A stretch of DNA of 64,000 nucleotides from Streptomyces melanogenes (GTDB lineage Bacteria; Actinomycetota; Actinomycetes; Streptomycetales; Streptomycetaceae), in assembly GCF_014649795.1 (NCBI RefSeq), contig NZ_BMTS01000003.1, positions 434,001 to 498,000 on the forward strand. The letters run 5' to 3'. Below, one piece after another: positions 35,081-42,997 of the stretch (the stretch's first letter is position 1; each line of letters starts with the position of its first letter). Under the pieces are notes generated by a model. The model was not told the origin of the DNA. It did no database searches and saw nothing but the letters and a program-made list of their open reading frames with translations. The position numbers and the translations under genes are program-made.

Positions 35081-36004
35081 ATGAACCTCGCCTTCATTCC
35101 CAGCCCGTCCACCGGCGTGATCCATCTCGGACCGATCCCGCTGCGCGGCTACGCCTTCTGCATCATCATCGGTGTCTTCGTCGCCGTCTGGTACGGCAAC
35201 AAGCGCTGGATCGCCCGGGGCGGCAAAGCCGGCACCGTGGCCGACATCGCCGTCTGGGCGGTGCCCTTCGGCCTCGTCGGCGGTCGGCTCTACCACGTCA
35301 TCACCGACTACCAGCTGTACTTCAGCGACGGTGAGGACTGGGTCGACGCCTTCAAGATCTGGCAGGGCGGGCTCGGCATCTGGGGCGCGATCGCGTTCGG
35401 CGCGGTGGGCGCGTGGATCGGCTGCCGCCGTCGGGGCATCCCGCTGCCGGCCTGGGCCGACGCGCTGGCCCCCGGCATCGCCTTCGCCCAGGCCGTGGGC
35501 CGCTGGGGCAACTGGTTCAACCAGGAGCTGTACGGCAAGCCGACCGACGTGCCGTGGGCGCTGAAGATCTCCGAGGGGACGAACCGGGTCGCGGGCACGT
35601 ACCACCCGACCTTCCTGTACGAGTCGCTGTGGTGCCTCGGCGTCGGCTTCCTCGTCATCTGGGCGGACCGCCGCTTCAAGCTGGGCCACGGGCGGGCGTT
35701 CGCGCTGTACGTCGCGGCGTACTGCGTGGGGCGCGGCTGGATCGAGTACATGCGGGTCGACGAGGCCCACCACGTGCTGGGTCTGCGCCTCAACGACTGG
35801 ACCGCGATCACCGTCTTCGTGCTCGCCGTGACGTACATCGTGATTTCTTCGCGGGTGCGGCCGGGGCGGGAGGAAGTGGTCGAGCCGTCCTCCGCTGACG
35901 CGGAGGCGAAGCCGGAGTCGGAGGATGCGCCCTCTGACGACGCGCCCGCCGACGAGGCCGAGAAGTCGATGCCGTCCGAGAACGGAACGCCGAGCAAGGG
36001 CTGA
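35081..36004 (+). CDS. lgt: Prolipoprotein diacylglyceryl transferase
   Basis: 307 aa, polytopic membrane enzyme that transfers diacylglyceryl from phosphatidylglycerol to the lipobox Cys of prolipoproteins. Lgt signatures: IPLRGYAFCIIIGV, VGGRLYHVITDY, the signature AVGRWGNWFNQELYGKPTDV, YHPTFLYESLW, GRGWIEYMRVD. An acidic, probably disordered tail of about 45 residues follows the last helix, as in other Streptomyces Lgt. Its substrates would include the lipoprotein at 57091. Confidence 0.95.
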   Translation: MNLAFIPSPSTGVIHLGPIPLRGYAFCIIIGVFVAVWYGNKRWIARGGKAGTVADIAVWAVPFGLVGGRLYHVITDYQLYFSDGEDWVDAFKIWQGGLGIWGAIAFGAVGAWIGCRRRGIPLPAWADALAPGIAFAQAVGRWGNWFNQELYGKPTDVPWALKISEGTNRVAGTYHPTFLYESLWCLGVGFLVIWADRRFKLGHGRAFALYVAAYCVGRGWIEYMRVDEAHHVLGLRLNDWTAITVFVLAVTYIVISSRVRPGREEVVEPSSADAEAKPESEDAPSDDAPADEAEKSMPSENGTPSKG

Positions 36005-36017
36005 GCCCTTTGAGGCC

Positions 36018-36165
36018 CGGTGTTCGTCTGCGGACCGTATGTGGCTGGTCGCGCAGTTCCCCGCGCCCCTAAGTACCTAGGGGCGCGGGGAACTGCGCGA
36101 CCAGTTGGGGACGGCCCGCAGACGAAATCTCACCCCCCGGAGGGTTAAGGGAACGGGCGGGGTGG
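36018..36165. repeat. Nested palindromic repeat copy
   Basis: Inner arms 36045-36070 and 36079-36104 are perfect over 26 nt, with an 8-nt loop. Middle arms are 36024-36039 (TTCGTCTGCGGACCGT) and 36111-36126, one mismatch. A right-hand outer block with GGGCGGGGTGGGGG follows. It fills the convergent gap between lgt and the lyase gene. Confidence 0.88.
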
Positions 36166-36963
36166 GGGATCCCTCTGGGCCAAGGACAGCGTGCGGCGCG
36201 CAGCCTCCACCACCGCCGCATCCACGAAGCGACCATCCGCCAGCGCCAGCGCCCCCGTGTCGGTGGGCGACGCCGTGAGGATCTCCTCCGCTGCCGCCAC
36301 CTCCGACGCCGACGGCAGATAGGCCCGCTCGATCACCGGCAACTGCGCCGGATGGATCGCCGCGCGCCCCAGGAAGCCCAGCCCGCGCCCGTGCGCGCAG
36401 GACGCGGCGAGCCCCGCCAGATCGCTGATGTGCCGGTACACCGACTGCGCGGGCGGGGCCAGCCCCGCCGCCCGCGCGGCCACCACCACCCGGCTGCGCG
36501 GCCAGTCCAGGCCCGACTCGTTGCGTACGCCCAGATCCGCGCAGAGGTCCGCCTCGCCGAGCGCGATGCTCCGCACCGACGGGTGGGCACAGGCGATCGT
36601 GTACGCGTGCTCCACGCCGAGCGCGCTCTCCAGGAGCGGGTGCAGCGGGACGCCGGGCGCCAGGCCCGCGATGCGCTGGACCTGCTGGGGGTGGGTGATC
36701 TTGGGCAGCCGCAGGCCCGCCAGACCGGGGAGCCCGGCCAAGGCCCGTACGTCCTCCTCCGTGGCCACCCGGACGTGCACCGGCGTGGACAGTGGCTCGG
36801 CGAGCAGCTCCGCCGTCGCCGCCCGCGCGTACTCCTTGCGGTCCGGCGCCACCGCGTCCTCCAGGTCCACGATCACCACGTCCGCGCCCGCCGACAGCGC
36901 CTTCTCGACCACCTGCGGCCGGTCGCCGGGGGCGTAGAGCCAGGTCAGCGGGATCGTCGTCAC
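36145..36963 (-). CDS. CitE-like CoA-ester lyase (HpcH/HpaI family)
   Basis: 272 aa from the GTG at 36963. Barrel with WLYAPGDRPQVVEKAL, VVIVDLEDAVAPDRK, RLPKITHPQQV, HPLLESALGVEHA (metal Glu), IALGEADLCADLGV (metal Asp) and GFLGRAAIHPAQLPVI. Such enzymes cleave or hydrolyse CoA esters of beta-hydroxy acids such as malyl-CoA or citramalyl-CoA; the substrate here is unknown. Its GTG start overlaps the stop of the CaiB gene, so CoA transfer and cleavage could be consecutive steps. Its stop lies in the edge of the repeat. Confidence 0.88.
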   Translation of the reverse strand: MTTIPLTWLYAPGDRPQVVEKALSAGADVVIVDLEDAVAPDRKEYARAATAELLAEPLSTPVHVRVATEEDVRALAGLPGLAGLRLPKITHPQQVQRIAGLAPGVPLHPLLESALGVEHAYTIACAHPSVRSIALGEADLCADLGVRNESGLDWPRSRVVVAARAAGLAPPAQSVYRHISDLAGLAASCAHGRGLGFLGRAAIHPAQLPVIERAYLPSASEVAAAEEILTASPTDTGALALADGRFVDAAVVEAARRTLSLAQRDPPPRPFP

Positions 36964-38147
36964 AGCGCGCCCGCCCCGCGCAGCGTGGTGATCTCCTGGG
37001 CGGACAGGCCCAGTTCGGTCAGGACCTCGTCCGTGTCCGCGCCGTGCGGGCGGCCCGCCCAGCGGATCGCGCCCGGGGTCTCGGAGAGCCGGAAGAGGAC
37101 GTTCTGCATCCTGACCGGCCCCAGCTCCGGGTCGTCGACCGTGGTGAGCGTGTCCAGCGCGCGGTACTGGGGGTCCGTCATCACCTCGCGGATGTCGTAG
37201 ATCGGCGCGATCGCCGCCTCCGCCTTCTCGAACGCCGTCATCGCCTCCTCCCGGGTGCGGCGGGCGATCCAGCCGCCCACCGCCTCGTCCAGCTCGTCCG
37301 CGTGGTCGGCCCGCCCCGAGCCGGTAGCGAACCACGGCTCGCCGATCAGGTCCGGGCGCCCCACCAGCCGCATCACCCGCTCGGCCACCGACTGGGCCGA
37401 GGTGGAGACGGCGAGCCAACTGCCGTCCGCCGTACGGTAGGTGTTGCGCGGGGCGTTGTTGCGGGAGCGGTTGCCGGTGCGCGGCTGGACGTAACCGAGC
37501 TGGTCGTACCAGATGGGCTGGGGGCCGAGGACCGTCAGGATCGGCTCGATGATCGCCATGTCGATCACCTGCCCGCGCCCGGTGGCGGCGCGCGCGGTGA
37601 GTGCGGTCAGGACGGCGTACGCGGTGGCCAGCGCGGCGATCGAGTCCGCGAGGCCGAACGGCGGCAGCGTCGGCGGGCCGTCCGGCTCGCCGGTGACGGC
37701 CGCGAAGCCGCTCATCGCCTCGGCGAGCGTGCCGAAGCCGGGGCGGTGGGCGTACGGGCCGTACTGGCCGAAGCCGGTGACCCGGGCCAGTACCAACCGG
37801 TCGTTGGCGGCGGCCAGTTCGGGCCAGCCCAGGCCCCAGCGCTCCAGGGTGCCCGGGCGGAAGTTCTCGATGATCACATCGGTGGAGGCGGCGAGCCGGA
37901 GGAGGGTCTCGCGGCCGCCCGGCGTGGACAGATCGAGGGTGATCGTCCGTTTGTTGCGGCCGAGCAGCTTCCACCACAGCCCGACGCCGTCCTTGGCGGG
38001 GCCGTGGCCGCGCGAGGGGTCGGGGCGGCGGGGGTGCTCGACCTTGATGACCTCGGCGCCGAAGTCGCCGAGCATCGTCGCGGCGAGCGGCCCGGCGAAG
38101 AGGGTGGCGAGGTCCAGAACCCGCAGTTGTTGCAGGGGAGTCGTCAC
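36960..38147 (-). CDS. CaiB/BaiF family III CoA-transferase
   Basis: 395 aa. LRVLDLATLFAGPLAATMLG and VIKVEHPRRPDPSRGHGP at the N-terminus, LLGRNKRTITLDLSTPGG, VIIENFRPGTLERWG, and ARVTGFGQYGPYAHRPGFG are the class signature. At the position of the catalytic Asp of formyl-CoA transferase (GYD) the sequence reads PGFGTLAEAMSGF; from memory this variant occurs in one large sub-family, so inactivity should not be assumed. It moves CoA between carboxylic acids. Coupled by GTGA to both neighbours. Confidence 0.88.
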   Translation of the reverse strand: MTTPLQQLRVLDLATLFAGPLAATMLGDFGAEVIKVEHPRRPDPSRGHGPAKDGVGLWWKLLGRNKRTITLDLSTPGGRETLLRLAASTDVIIENFRPGTLERWGLGWPELAAANDRLVLARVTGFGQYGPYAHRPGFGTLAEAMSGFAAVTGEPDGPPTLPPFGLADSIAALATAYAVLTALTARAATGRGQVIDMAIIEPILTVLGPQPIWYDQLGYVQPRTGNRSRNNAPRNTYRTADGSWLAVSTSAQSVAERVMRLVGRPDLIGEPWFATGSGRADHADELDEAVGGWIARRTREEAMTAFEKAEAAIAPIYDIREVMTDPQYRALDTLTTVDDPELGPVRMQNVLFRLSETPGAIRWAGRPHGADTDEVLTELGLSAQEITTLRGAGAL

Positions 38148-39049
38148 CGGGCGGTTCCCTCGGCCGCCGCCGCGTCGATCTCCTTGCGGTACGGCATGGC
38201 GGCCACCGCGCCGGGCCGCTGGACCGAGAGCGCGGCGGCGTCCGACGCCCAGGCGAGCGCCTGCGGCATCGCCCGGCCCTCGCCCAGGGCGACGGCGAGT
38301 GCGCCGACGAACGTGTCGCCCGCGCCCGTCGTGTCGACCGCGGTCACCTCCGGGGCCGGGACCGCGACCGGGTCCTGGCCGCGCGCCGCGTACAGGCTGC
38401 CCCGGGCGCCGAGCGTGACCACCACCTCGGGGACGAGTTCGAGCAGCGCGCGGGAGGCCGCCTTGGGGTCGTCGATGCCGGTGAGCGCGGCGGCCTCGTG
38501 CTCGTTGGCCACCAACAGGTCGGTGGCGGCGAGGAGTTCGGGCGGCAGGGGCTGGACGGGGGAGGGGGTGAGGACCGTGCGCACCCCGTGGCGCCGGGCC
38601 GCCTTGGCACCCTCGACGACCGTGTCCATCGGCAGCTCCAGCTGGAGCAGCAGCGACTCGGCGCCCGCGATCAGCGCCTCGTCGCCGGGGCCGAGGTGGG
38701 TGACGGAGGCGTTGGCGCCGGGGATGACGACGATCGCGTTGCCGCCGTCCGCGTCGACCACGATGTGGGCCGTGCCGGACGGCCCCTCGGTGGTGCGCAC
38801 GAGGTCGGTGTCGACACCGGAGCCGTCGAGCGCGGCCCGCAGCCGTACGCCGAACTCGTCCGTGCCGACCGCCCCGATGAGCGCGACGTCGGCGCCCGCG
38901 CGGGCCGCGGCGACGGCCTGGTTGGCGCCCTTGCCGCCCGGGATCGTACGGAAGTCGTGGCCGGTGACGGTCTCGCCGCGGCGCGGGGCGCTCTTCACGT
39001 AGGCGACCAGGTCCATGTTGGTGCTGCCGAGCACCGCGATGCGCGTCAT
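38144..39049 (-). CDS. rbsK: Ribokinase
   Basis: 301 aa PfkB-family kinase. Two signature regions: GGKGANQAVAAARAGADVAL and the C-terminal DTTGAGDTFVGALAVAL with the catalytic Asp; the ribose end GSTNMDLVAYV fits RbsK. Phosphorylates D-ribose to ribose-5-phosphate. It is wedged between ADP-ribosylglycohydrolase genes and the CoA genes with ATGA/GTGA overlaps, and no ribose transporter is near, so its ribose may come from hydrolysis inside the cell (inference). Confidence 0.88.
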   Translation of the reverse strand: MTRIAVLGSTNMDLVAYVKSAPRRGETVTGHDFRTIPGGKGANQAVAAARAGADVALIGAVGTDEFGVRLRAALDGSGVDTDLVRTTEGPSGTAHIVVDADGGNAIVVIPGANASVTHLGPGDEALIAGAESLLLQLELPMDTVVEGAKAARRHGVRTVLTPSPVQPLPPELLAATDLLVANEHEAAALTGIDDPKAASRALLELVPEVVVTLGARGSLYAARGQDPVAVPAPEVTAVDTTGAGDTFVGALAVALGEGRAMPQALAWASDAAALSVQRPGAVAAMPYRKEIDAAAAEGTAR

Positions 39050-40578
39050 GCGCTCCGTACCTCCTGGGGGATGTGGGGTGGGGTGAGCTGTGCGGTCAGT
39101 TCCGCGAGGGTGTCGAAGCCGGTGCCGTCGAAGTCGGCGACGGTGGTGGCGAGGCGGTTCTTGAGCGGTGCGGTCCAGCGGGCGGGCAGGGCGTCCGGGT
39201 GCCCGGCGAGGAGCCCCGCGAGGGATCCGGCGGTGGCCCCGTTGGAGTCGGTGTCCCAGCCGCCGGACACCGCGCGGCAGATGGAGCCGGAGAAGTCGCC
39301 GTCGGCGTGGGTGAGGGCGGCGGCGAGCAGGGCGGCGTTGGGGACGGCGTGCACCCAGTGGTAGCCGCCCAGGGTGGTGTGGAGGTGGTCGACGACGGTG
39401 TCGAAGTCGCCTTCCTGGTGGGCGAGGTGGATGCCGAGGCGTACGGCCTCCGCGAGGCGGGAGCGCGGGGGGATCACCGCGAGGCCGCCCTTCAGGCAGT
39501 CGTGTACGTCGTACGCGCCGGTGGCGGCCAGGGAGATCGCCGCGGCCGTGAACATCGCGCCGTACACGCCGTTGGCGGTGTGGGTGAGGACGGCGTCGCG
39601 GTGCGCCTGCTCGGCGGCGGCCGCGGGGTCGCCCGGGTTGGTCCAGCCGTGGACGTCGGCGCGGATGGTGGCGCCGATCCACTCGCGGAACGGGTTGCGG
39701 TGGGTGGCGGTGTGCGGCGGCTCGATCCCGTCGAGGAGGTTGCGGTACGCGACGCGCTCGGCGGTGAACGTACGGCCCGCCGGGAGCTCGTCCAGCCACA
39801 GCTGGGCGACCTGGGTGGTGGTGAAGGCGCGGCCGTGGCGCTGGAGGAGGAGCAGGCCGAGGAGGGGGTAGTTGAGGTCGTCGTCCTCCGGCATGCCGTC
39901 GATGTTCTCGGCGAGGGAGGTGGGGGCGGAGCGGCGGTTCCAGGGGTACGTGGTGGCCAGGTCGGTGGGGAGGCCGGTTGCGGTGAACCAGGTGTGGAGG
40001 GGCCAGTTGGAGGTGGCCCGAGCGATGGCTCGGATGCCGTGGAGGGGCAGCTTCTCGACGGGCTTGCCGAGCAGGCAGCCGGCGGCGCGGCCTAGCCAGG
40101 CGGCGTGGAGGGCGTGGAGTTCCCCCACCCCGCCCCTTCCCGAAACCCTCCGGGGGTGGGGGTGGGGAAGGTGGTTCTCCGGGGGCTCCGCCCCCGGGCC
40201 CCCAGGCGGGGGCTGCGCCCCCTGCACCCCGCTTGCGGGGCTGCGCCCCTGCACCCCCTCGGGGCTCCGCCCCGGACCCCGGACTGGGCTGTGACTGGTT
40301 GCCGTCGCCGACTTGATCGCCTCGTAGTCCGTCGGTTCAGCCTCACTCAACCGGCAGGGGAGAGTGCCCAGTTCGTCCAGCAGGGCCAGCGCCAGCCTGC
40401 GTAGTTCGGGGGGTGCGGGTGTGGGGGACGCGCCCGCCGATCGAGGGGCCTTCCCGCCGCCCGCTGCCCTCCAGCGTGCCGCGATTCGCCCCGCCTCCCT
40501 GCCGTCCTCCCTCGCCTGGCGGAGTTCGTGGGGGAGTAGGTCCTCCGGCTGGACCCAGGTCAGGCGTAGGGGGGTCAT
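39046..40578 (-). CDS. ADP-ribosylglycohydrolase paralog A, with repeat insert
   Basis: 510 aa. N-terminal segment (residues 1-95, MTPLRLTWVQPEDLLPHELR), then residues about 96-152 encoded by a genomic repeat (SPEGVQGRSPASGVQGAQPP), then the hydrolase domain from LHAAWLGRAAGCLLGKPVEK. Metal motifs: MPEDDDLNYPLLGL (DD kept, Thr replaced) and GGWDTDSNGATAG (both Asp). Predicted cytosolic enzyme that cleaves a glycosidic bond of ADP-ribose or a related riboside. Starts by ATGA overlap with paralog B and overlaps rbsK. The insert is in frame and lies in a linker, so activity is plausible. Confidence 0.85.
   Translation of the reverse strand: MTPLRLTWVQPEDLLPHELRQAREDGREAGRIAARWRAAGGGKAPRSAGASPTPAPPELRRLALALLDELGTLPCRLSEAEPTDYEAIKSATATSHSPVRGPGRSPEGVQGRSPASGVQGAQPPPGGPGAEPPENHLPHPHPRRVSGRGGVGELHALHAAWLGRAAGCLLGKPVEKLPLHGIRAIARATSNWPLHTWFTATGLPTDLATTYPWNRRSAPTSLAENIDGMPEDDDLNYPLLGLLLLQRHGRAFTTTQVAQLWLDELPAGRTFTAERVAYRNLLDGIEPPHTATHRNPFREWIGATIRADVHGWTNPGDPAAAAEQAHRDAVLTHTANGVYGAMFTAAAISLAATGAYDVHDCLKGGLAVIPPRSRLAEAVRLGIHLAHQEGDFDTVVDHLHTTLGGYHWVHAVPNAALLAAALTHADGDFSGSICRAVSGGWDTDSNGATAGSLAGLLAGHPDALPARWTAPLKNRLATTVADFDGTGFDTLAELTAQLTPPHIPQEVRSA
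40121..40290 (-). repeat. Type-1 repeat inserted in a coding sequence
   Basis: On the + strand: CCCCGCCCCTTCCCGAAAC, then GGGGGCTCCGCCCCCGG, GGGGGCTGCGCCCCC and GGGGCTCCGCCCC. It has the same order as the intergenic copies at 807-952 and 15517-15632, in the same orientation on the chromosome. Its length keeps the host gene in frame and adds about 56 codons. Confidence 0.88.
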
Positions 40579-41738
40579 CGGGTCAGCGCCTCGAAGGCCT
40601 TGTGGTGGGCGGACTGGCGGGTGCGGTCCTTCTCGTACACCTCGCGGGTCACCTCCGTCAGGGCCCGTGCGGGGGCGTGCAGGTCCAGGCGGCTGGCCTC
40701 GGCGATCTGTTTGGGCCAGGCGGCGGGGATGGGGGCCTCGCCCCGGAGCGCGCCCGCCAGGGCGCCCGCCATGGTGGCGATGGAGTCGCAGTCCCGGCCG
40801 TAGTTCACCGCGCCGAGGACCGCCGTGCGGTAGTCGCCGTCGGCCACGAGCAGCATGCCCAGGGCGATCGGGAGTTCCTCGATGGCGTGCAGGCGGGACG
40901 GGCGGCGGGCGCCCAGGGACGGGGCGCGGTAGTCCGGGCCGACGGTGTCGAAGGGGGCGATCGCCGCCCGCAGGGGGGCCAGAGCCGACTCGAAGTCCGT
41001 GTGGGCGGAGGCCGTTTCCGCCACTGCCTCGATCGCCGAGCGCGTTCCGTCTTTTGCCAGGGTCAGGCATGTTTCCACGACGCTCGTCGCCGTCGCGTTC
41101 GGTGCGCACGCCGCCGCCACCGCCGCCGCGAACACGCCCGCCGCCTCCCGGCCGTACGAGGACTGGTGCGGGGCCGCCACCTCCAGGGCTTCCGCGTACG
41201 CCGCCGCCGGGTTGGCCGCGTTGACCAGGCCGACCGGGGCCATGTACATCGCCGCGCCGCAGTTGACGATGTTGCCGGTGCCCGCCTCGCGCGGGTCCAC
41301 GTGGCCGTAGTGCAGCCGGGCCACGATCCACTTCTCGGCGAGGAAGATCCGGTGGAGGGGGATCGCCTCGGCTTCGAGCTCCGGGATCCAGCGGGGGTGC
41401 GCGATCAGGTCGGGGACCAGGTGGTCCGCGACCGCGTACGCGTCCAGGTGGTCGCGGACCTGCTCATACACCCGGATCAGCGCGTGCGTCATCAAGGTGT
41501 CGTCGGTGACGTGGCCGTCGCCCTTGTGGTACGGGGCGATCGGCCGCGCCGTACGCCAGTCGTCGCCGTGCCAGGGGCCGACGACGCCGTGGACGCGGCC
41601 GCCGTGCCGCTCCACGATCTGCTCCGGGGTGTAGCCCTCGACCGGGCCGCCGAGGGCGTCCCCGACGGCCGCGCCGACCAGGGCGCCGGTGATGCGGTCC
41701 TCAAGAGTGAGCGTCGTGTACGACGTCGTGAGCGTCAT
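40575..41738 (-). CDS. ADP-ribosylglycohydrolase paralog B
   Basis: 387 aa from the ATG at 41738 (a GTG 15 nt upstream is possible). Domain start LEDRITGALVGAAVGDALGG. Metal motifs intact: HVTDDTLMTHALIRVY (T-D-D-T) and VNYGRDCDSIATMAGALAG (D-x-D-S). Additional helices around residues 90-150 (DLIAHPRWIPELEAEAIPL) distinguish it from DraG. A canonical-looking member; substrate may be an ADP-ribosylated protein, O-acetyl-ADP-ribose, or another riboside. ATGA overlap with paralog A. Confidence 0.9.
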   Translation of the reverse strand: MTLTTSYTTLTLEDRITGALVGAAVGDALGGPVEGYTPEQIVERHGGRVHGVVGPWHGDDWRTARPIAPYHKGDGHVTDDTLMTHALIRVYEQVRDHLDAYAVADHLVPDLIAHPRWIPELEAEAIPLHRIFLAEKWIVARLHYGHVDPREAGTGNIVNCGAAMYMAPVGLVNAANPAAAYAEALEVAAPHQSSYGREAAGVFAAAVAAACAPNATATSVVETCLTLAKDGTRSAIEAVAETASAHTDFESALAPLRAAIAPFDTVGPDYRAPSLGARRPSRLHAIEELPIALGMLLVADGDYRTAVLGAVNYGRDCDSIATMAGALAGALRGEAPIPAAWPKQIAEASRLDLHAPARALTEVTREVYEKDRTRQSAHHKAFEALTR

Positions 41739-41809
41739 GCCGGAATTGTCCACCCTGGACGGTCAGTTCGCGGGGGTTCGCGGCACTTTCGCCTAAAGCG
41801 GTGAAAAGC

Positions 41810-42997
41810 TCAGCCGCCCGGCGGGTGGCGCAGCGTGTCGGCGAGGAGCCCGGCGAGCTCCACGAGGTCGGTGCCGGCCAGGCGCGGGAGGGCGCAGCCG
41901 GACAGGGTGCGGCAGGCGTCCAGCCAGGGGGCGGGGATCGCCGCGCCGCCGCCGAGCGCGCCGGTGAGCGCCCCGGCGAGGGCGGGCGCCGAGTCCGCGA
42001 CCCGGGACAGACAGGCCGCGGCCGGGACCGCCTCGGCGACCGTGCCGCGCGAGGCGGTGGCCAGGGCGAGGGCGACGGGGACGGTCTCGGCGGCGGCGAT
42101 CCCGTAGCTGTAGACGTGGTCCACGATCTGGTGCTCCAGGAGCGGGACCAGGGCGAACGCGCCCGCCGTGTCGTCGGCGAAGTCGTGCGCGAGCTTGACG
42201 GCGTGCTGGGCGTTGCGGCCGATCTCGGTGTCGGGCGGGAGTTCGTCGAGGGCGGCCGCCACGGCGTCCTGGACCCCGGCCCCGCCGAGCGCGGCCGCGA
42301 CCGCCGCGGCGACGGCCCGGGCGCCGTGCACGCCGTCGCCGTCCTGGGTGTACCGGGCGTCGAACTCGGCCAGTTCGGCGGCTTCCCGGGGCGCGCCGGG
42401 GTGGACGACGGCGAGGACGGCGGCGCGTACGCAGGCGGCGTCGTCGAAGTAGTGCGGGTTGTCGTGGCCGGTGGCGGGCGGGCGCAGGCCGGTGGCGAGG
42501 TTGCCGAGGCCCGCGCGTACGGAGATGCGGGCGCGCAGGGGGAGCACCGCGGACTCGACCTCGGGGGCGCGTTCGGCCGCCGCGGCGACCTCGGCGGCGA
42601 GGAGGTTCCAGGCGCGGTCGACGGCGGCGCGGACGCGTCGGGCCGGGGTGAGGTGGGCGAGCAGCGGCTCGGCGGCGGTGAGCACGGTCTCGGCGGCGAA
42701 CGCGGCCCACTCGGCGTCGTCCGACGGGCCCAGGCGCAGCGGTTCGGGGGGCTGGTTGAGGGCGATGGGGACGGGCAGGGTGGTGGTGGCGTTCTGCTCG
42801 GCGAAGGTGTCGAGCTCGCGGGTGAGCCGCCGGGTCCACTCGGGCATCCGCGCGGCCCGGTGCCGCGCGGCGGGCCACCCGGCGGCGTCCCCGGCGGCCA
42901 GGCCGAGCAGGAGGCCCTGGATGCGGTCGGCCTGGGACAGCCCCGGCACCCCGCTGCGGAGCTCCGTACGCCCCTCGGAAACCTCGTCACCCATCAC
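41810..42997 (-). CDS. ADP-ribosylglycohydrolase paralog C (degenerate site)
   Basis: 395 aa from the GTG at 42997, overlapping the stop of paralog D (GTGA). The fold is clear from ADRIQGLLLGLAAGDAAGWP and ALAGALTGALGGGAAIPAPW. The first metal motif reads PSDDAEWAAFAAE (T-D-D-T changed to S-D-D-A), the second LSRVADSAPALAG where paralog D has MGRDADTTAAVAG: the first Asp is Val. It may be a non-catalytic partner of a neighbour. No frameshift or stop; codon use is normal, so it is maintained rather than decaying. Confidence 0.82.
   Translation of the reverse strand: MMGDEVSEGRTELRSGVPGLSQADRIQGLLLGLAAGDAAGWPAARHRAARMPEWTRRLTRELDTFAEQNATTTLPVPIALNQPPEPLRLGPSDDAEWAAFAAETVLTAAEPLLAHLTPARRVRAAVDRAWNLLAAEVAAAAERAPEVESAVLPLRARISVRAGLGNLATGLRPPATGHDNPHYFDDAACVRAAVLAVVHPGAPREAAELAEFDARYTQDGDGVHGARAVAAAVAAALGGAGVQDAVAAALDELPPDTEIGRNAQHAVKLAHDFADDTAGAFALVPLLEHQIVDHVYSYGIAAAETVPVALALATASRGTVAEAVPAAACLSRVADSAPALAGALTGALGGGAAIPAPWLDACRTLSGCALPRLAGTDLVELAGLLADTLRHPPGG

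Noticed and set aside
40092-40346. Insertion sequence or pseudogene break in the glycohydrolase gene
   Set aside because: The inserted DNA encodes no transposase, keeps the frame, and matches the intergenic repeat family, so it is annotated as a repeat within an intact gene.
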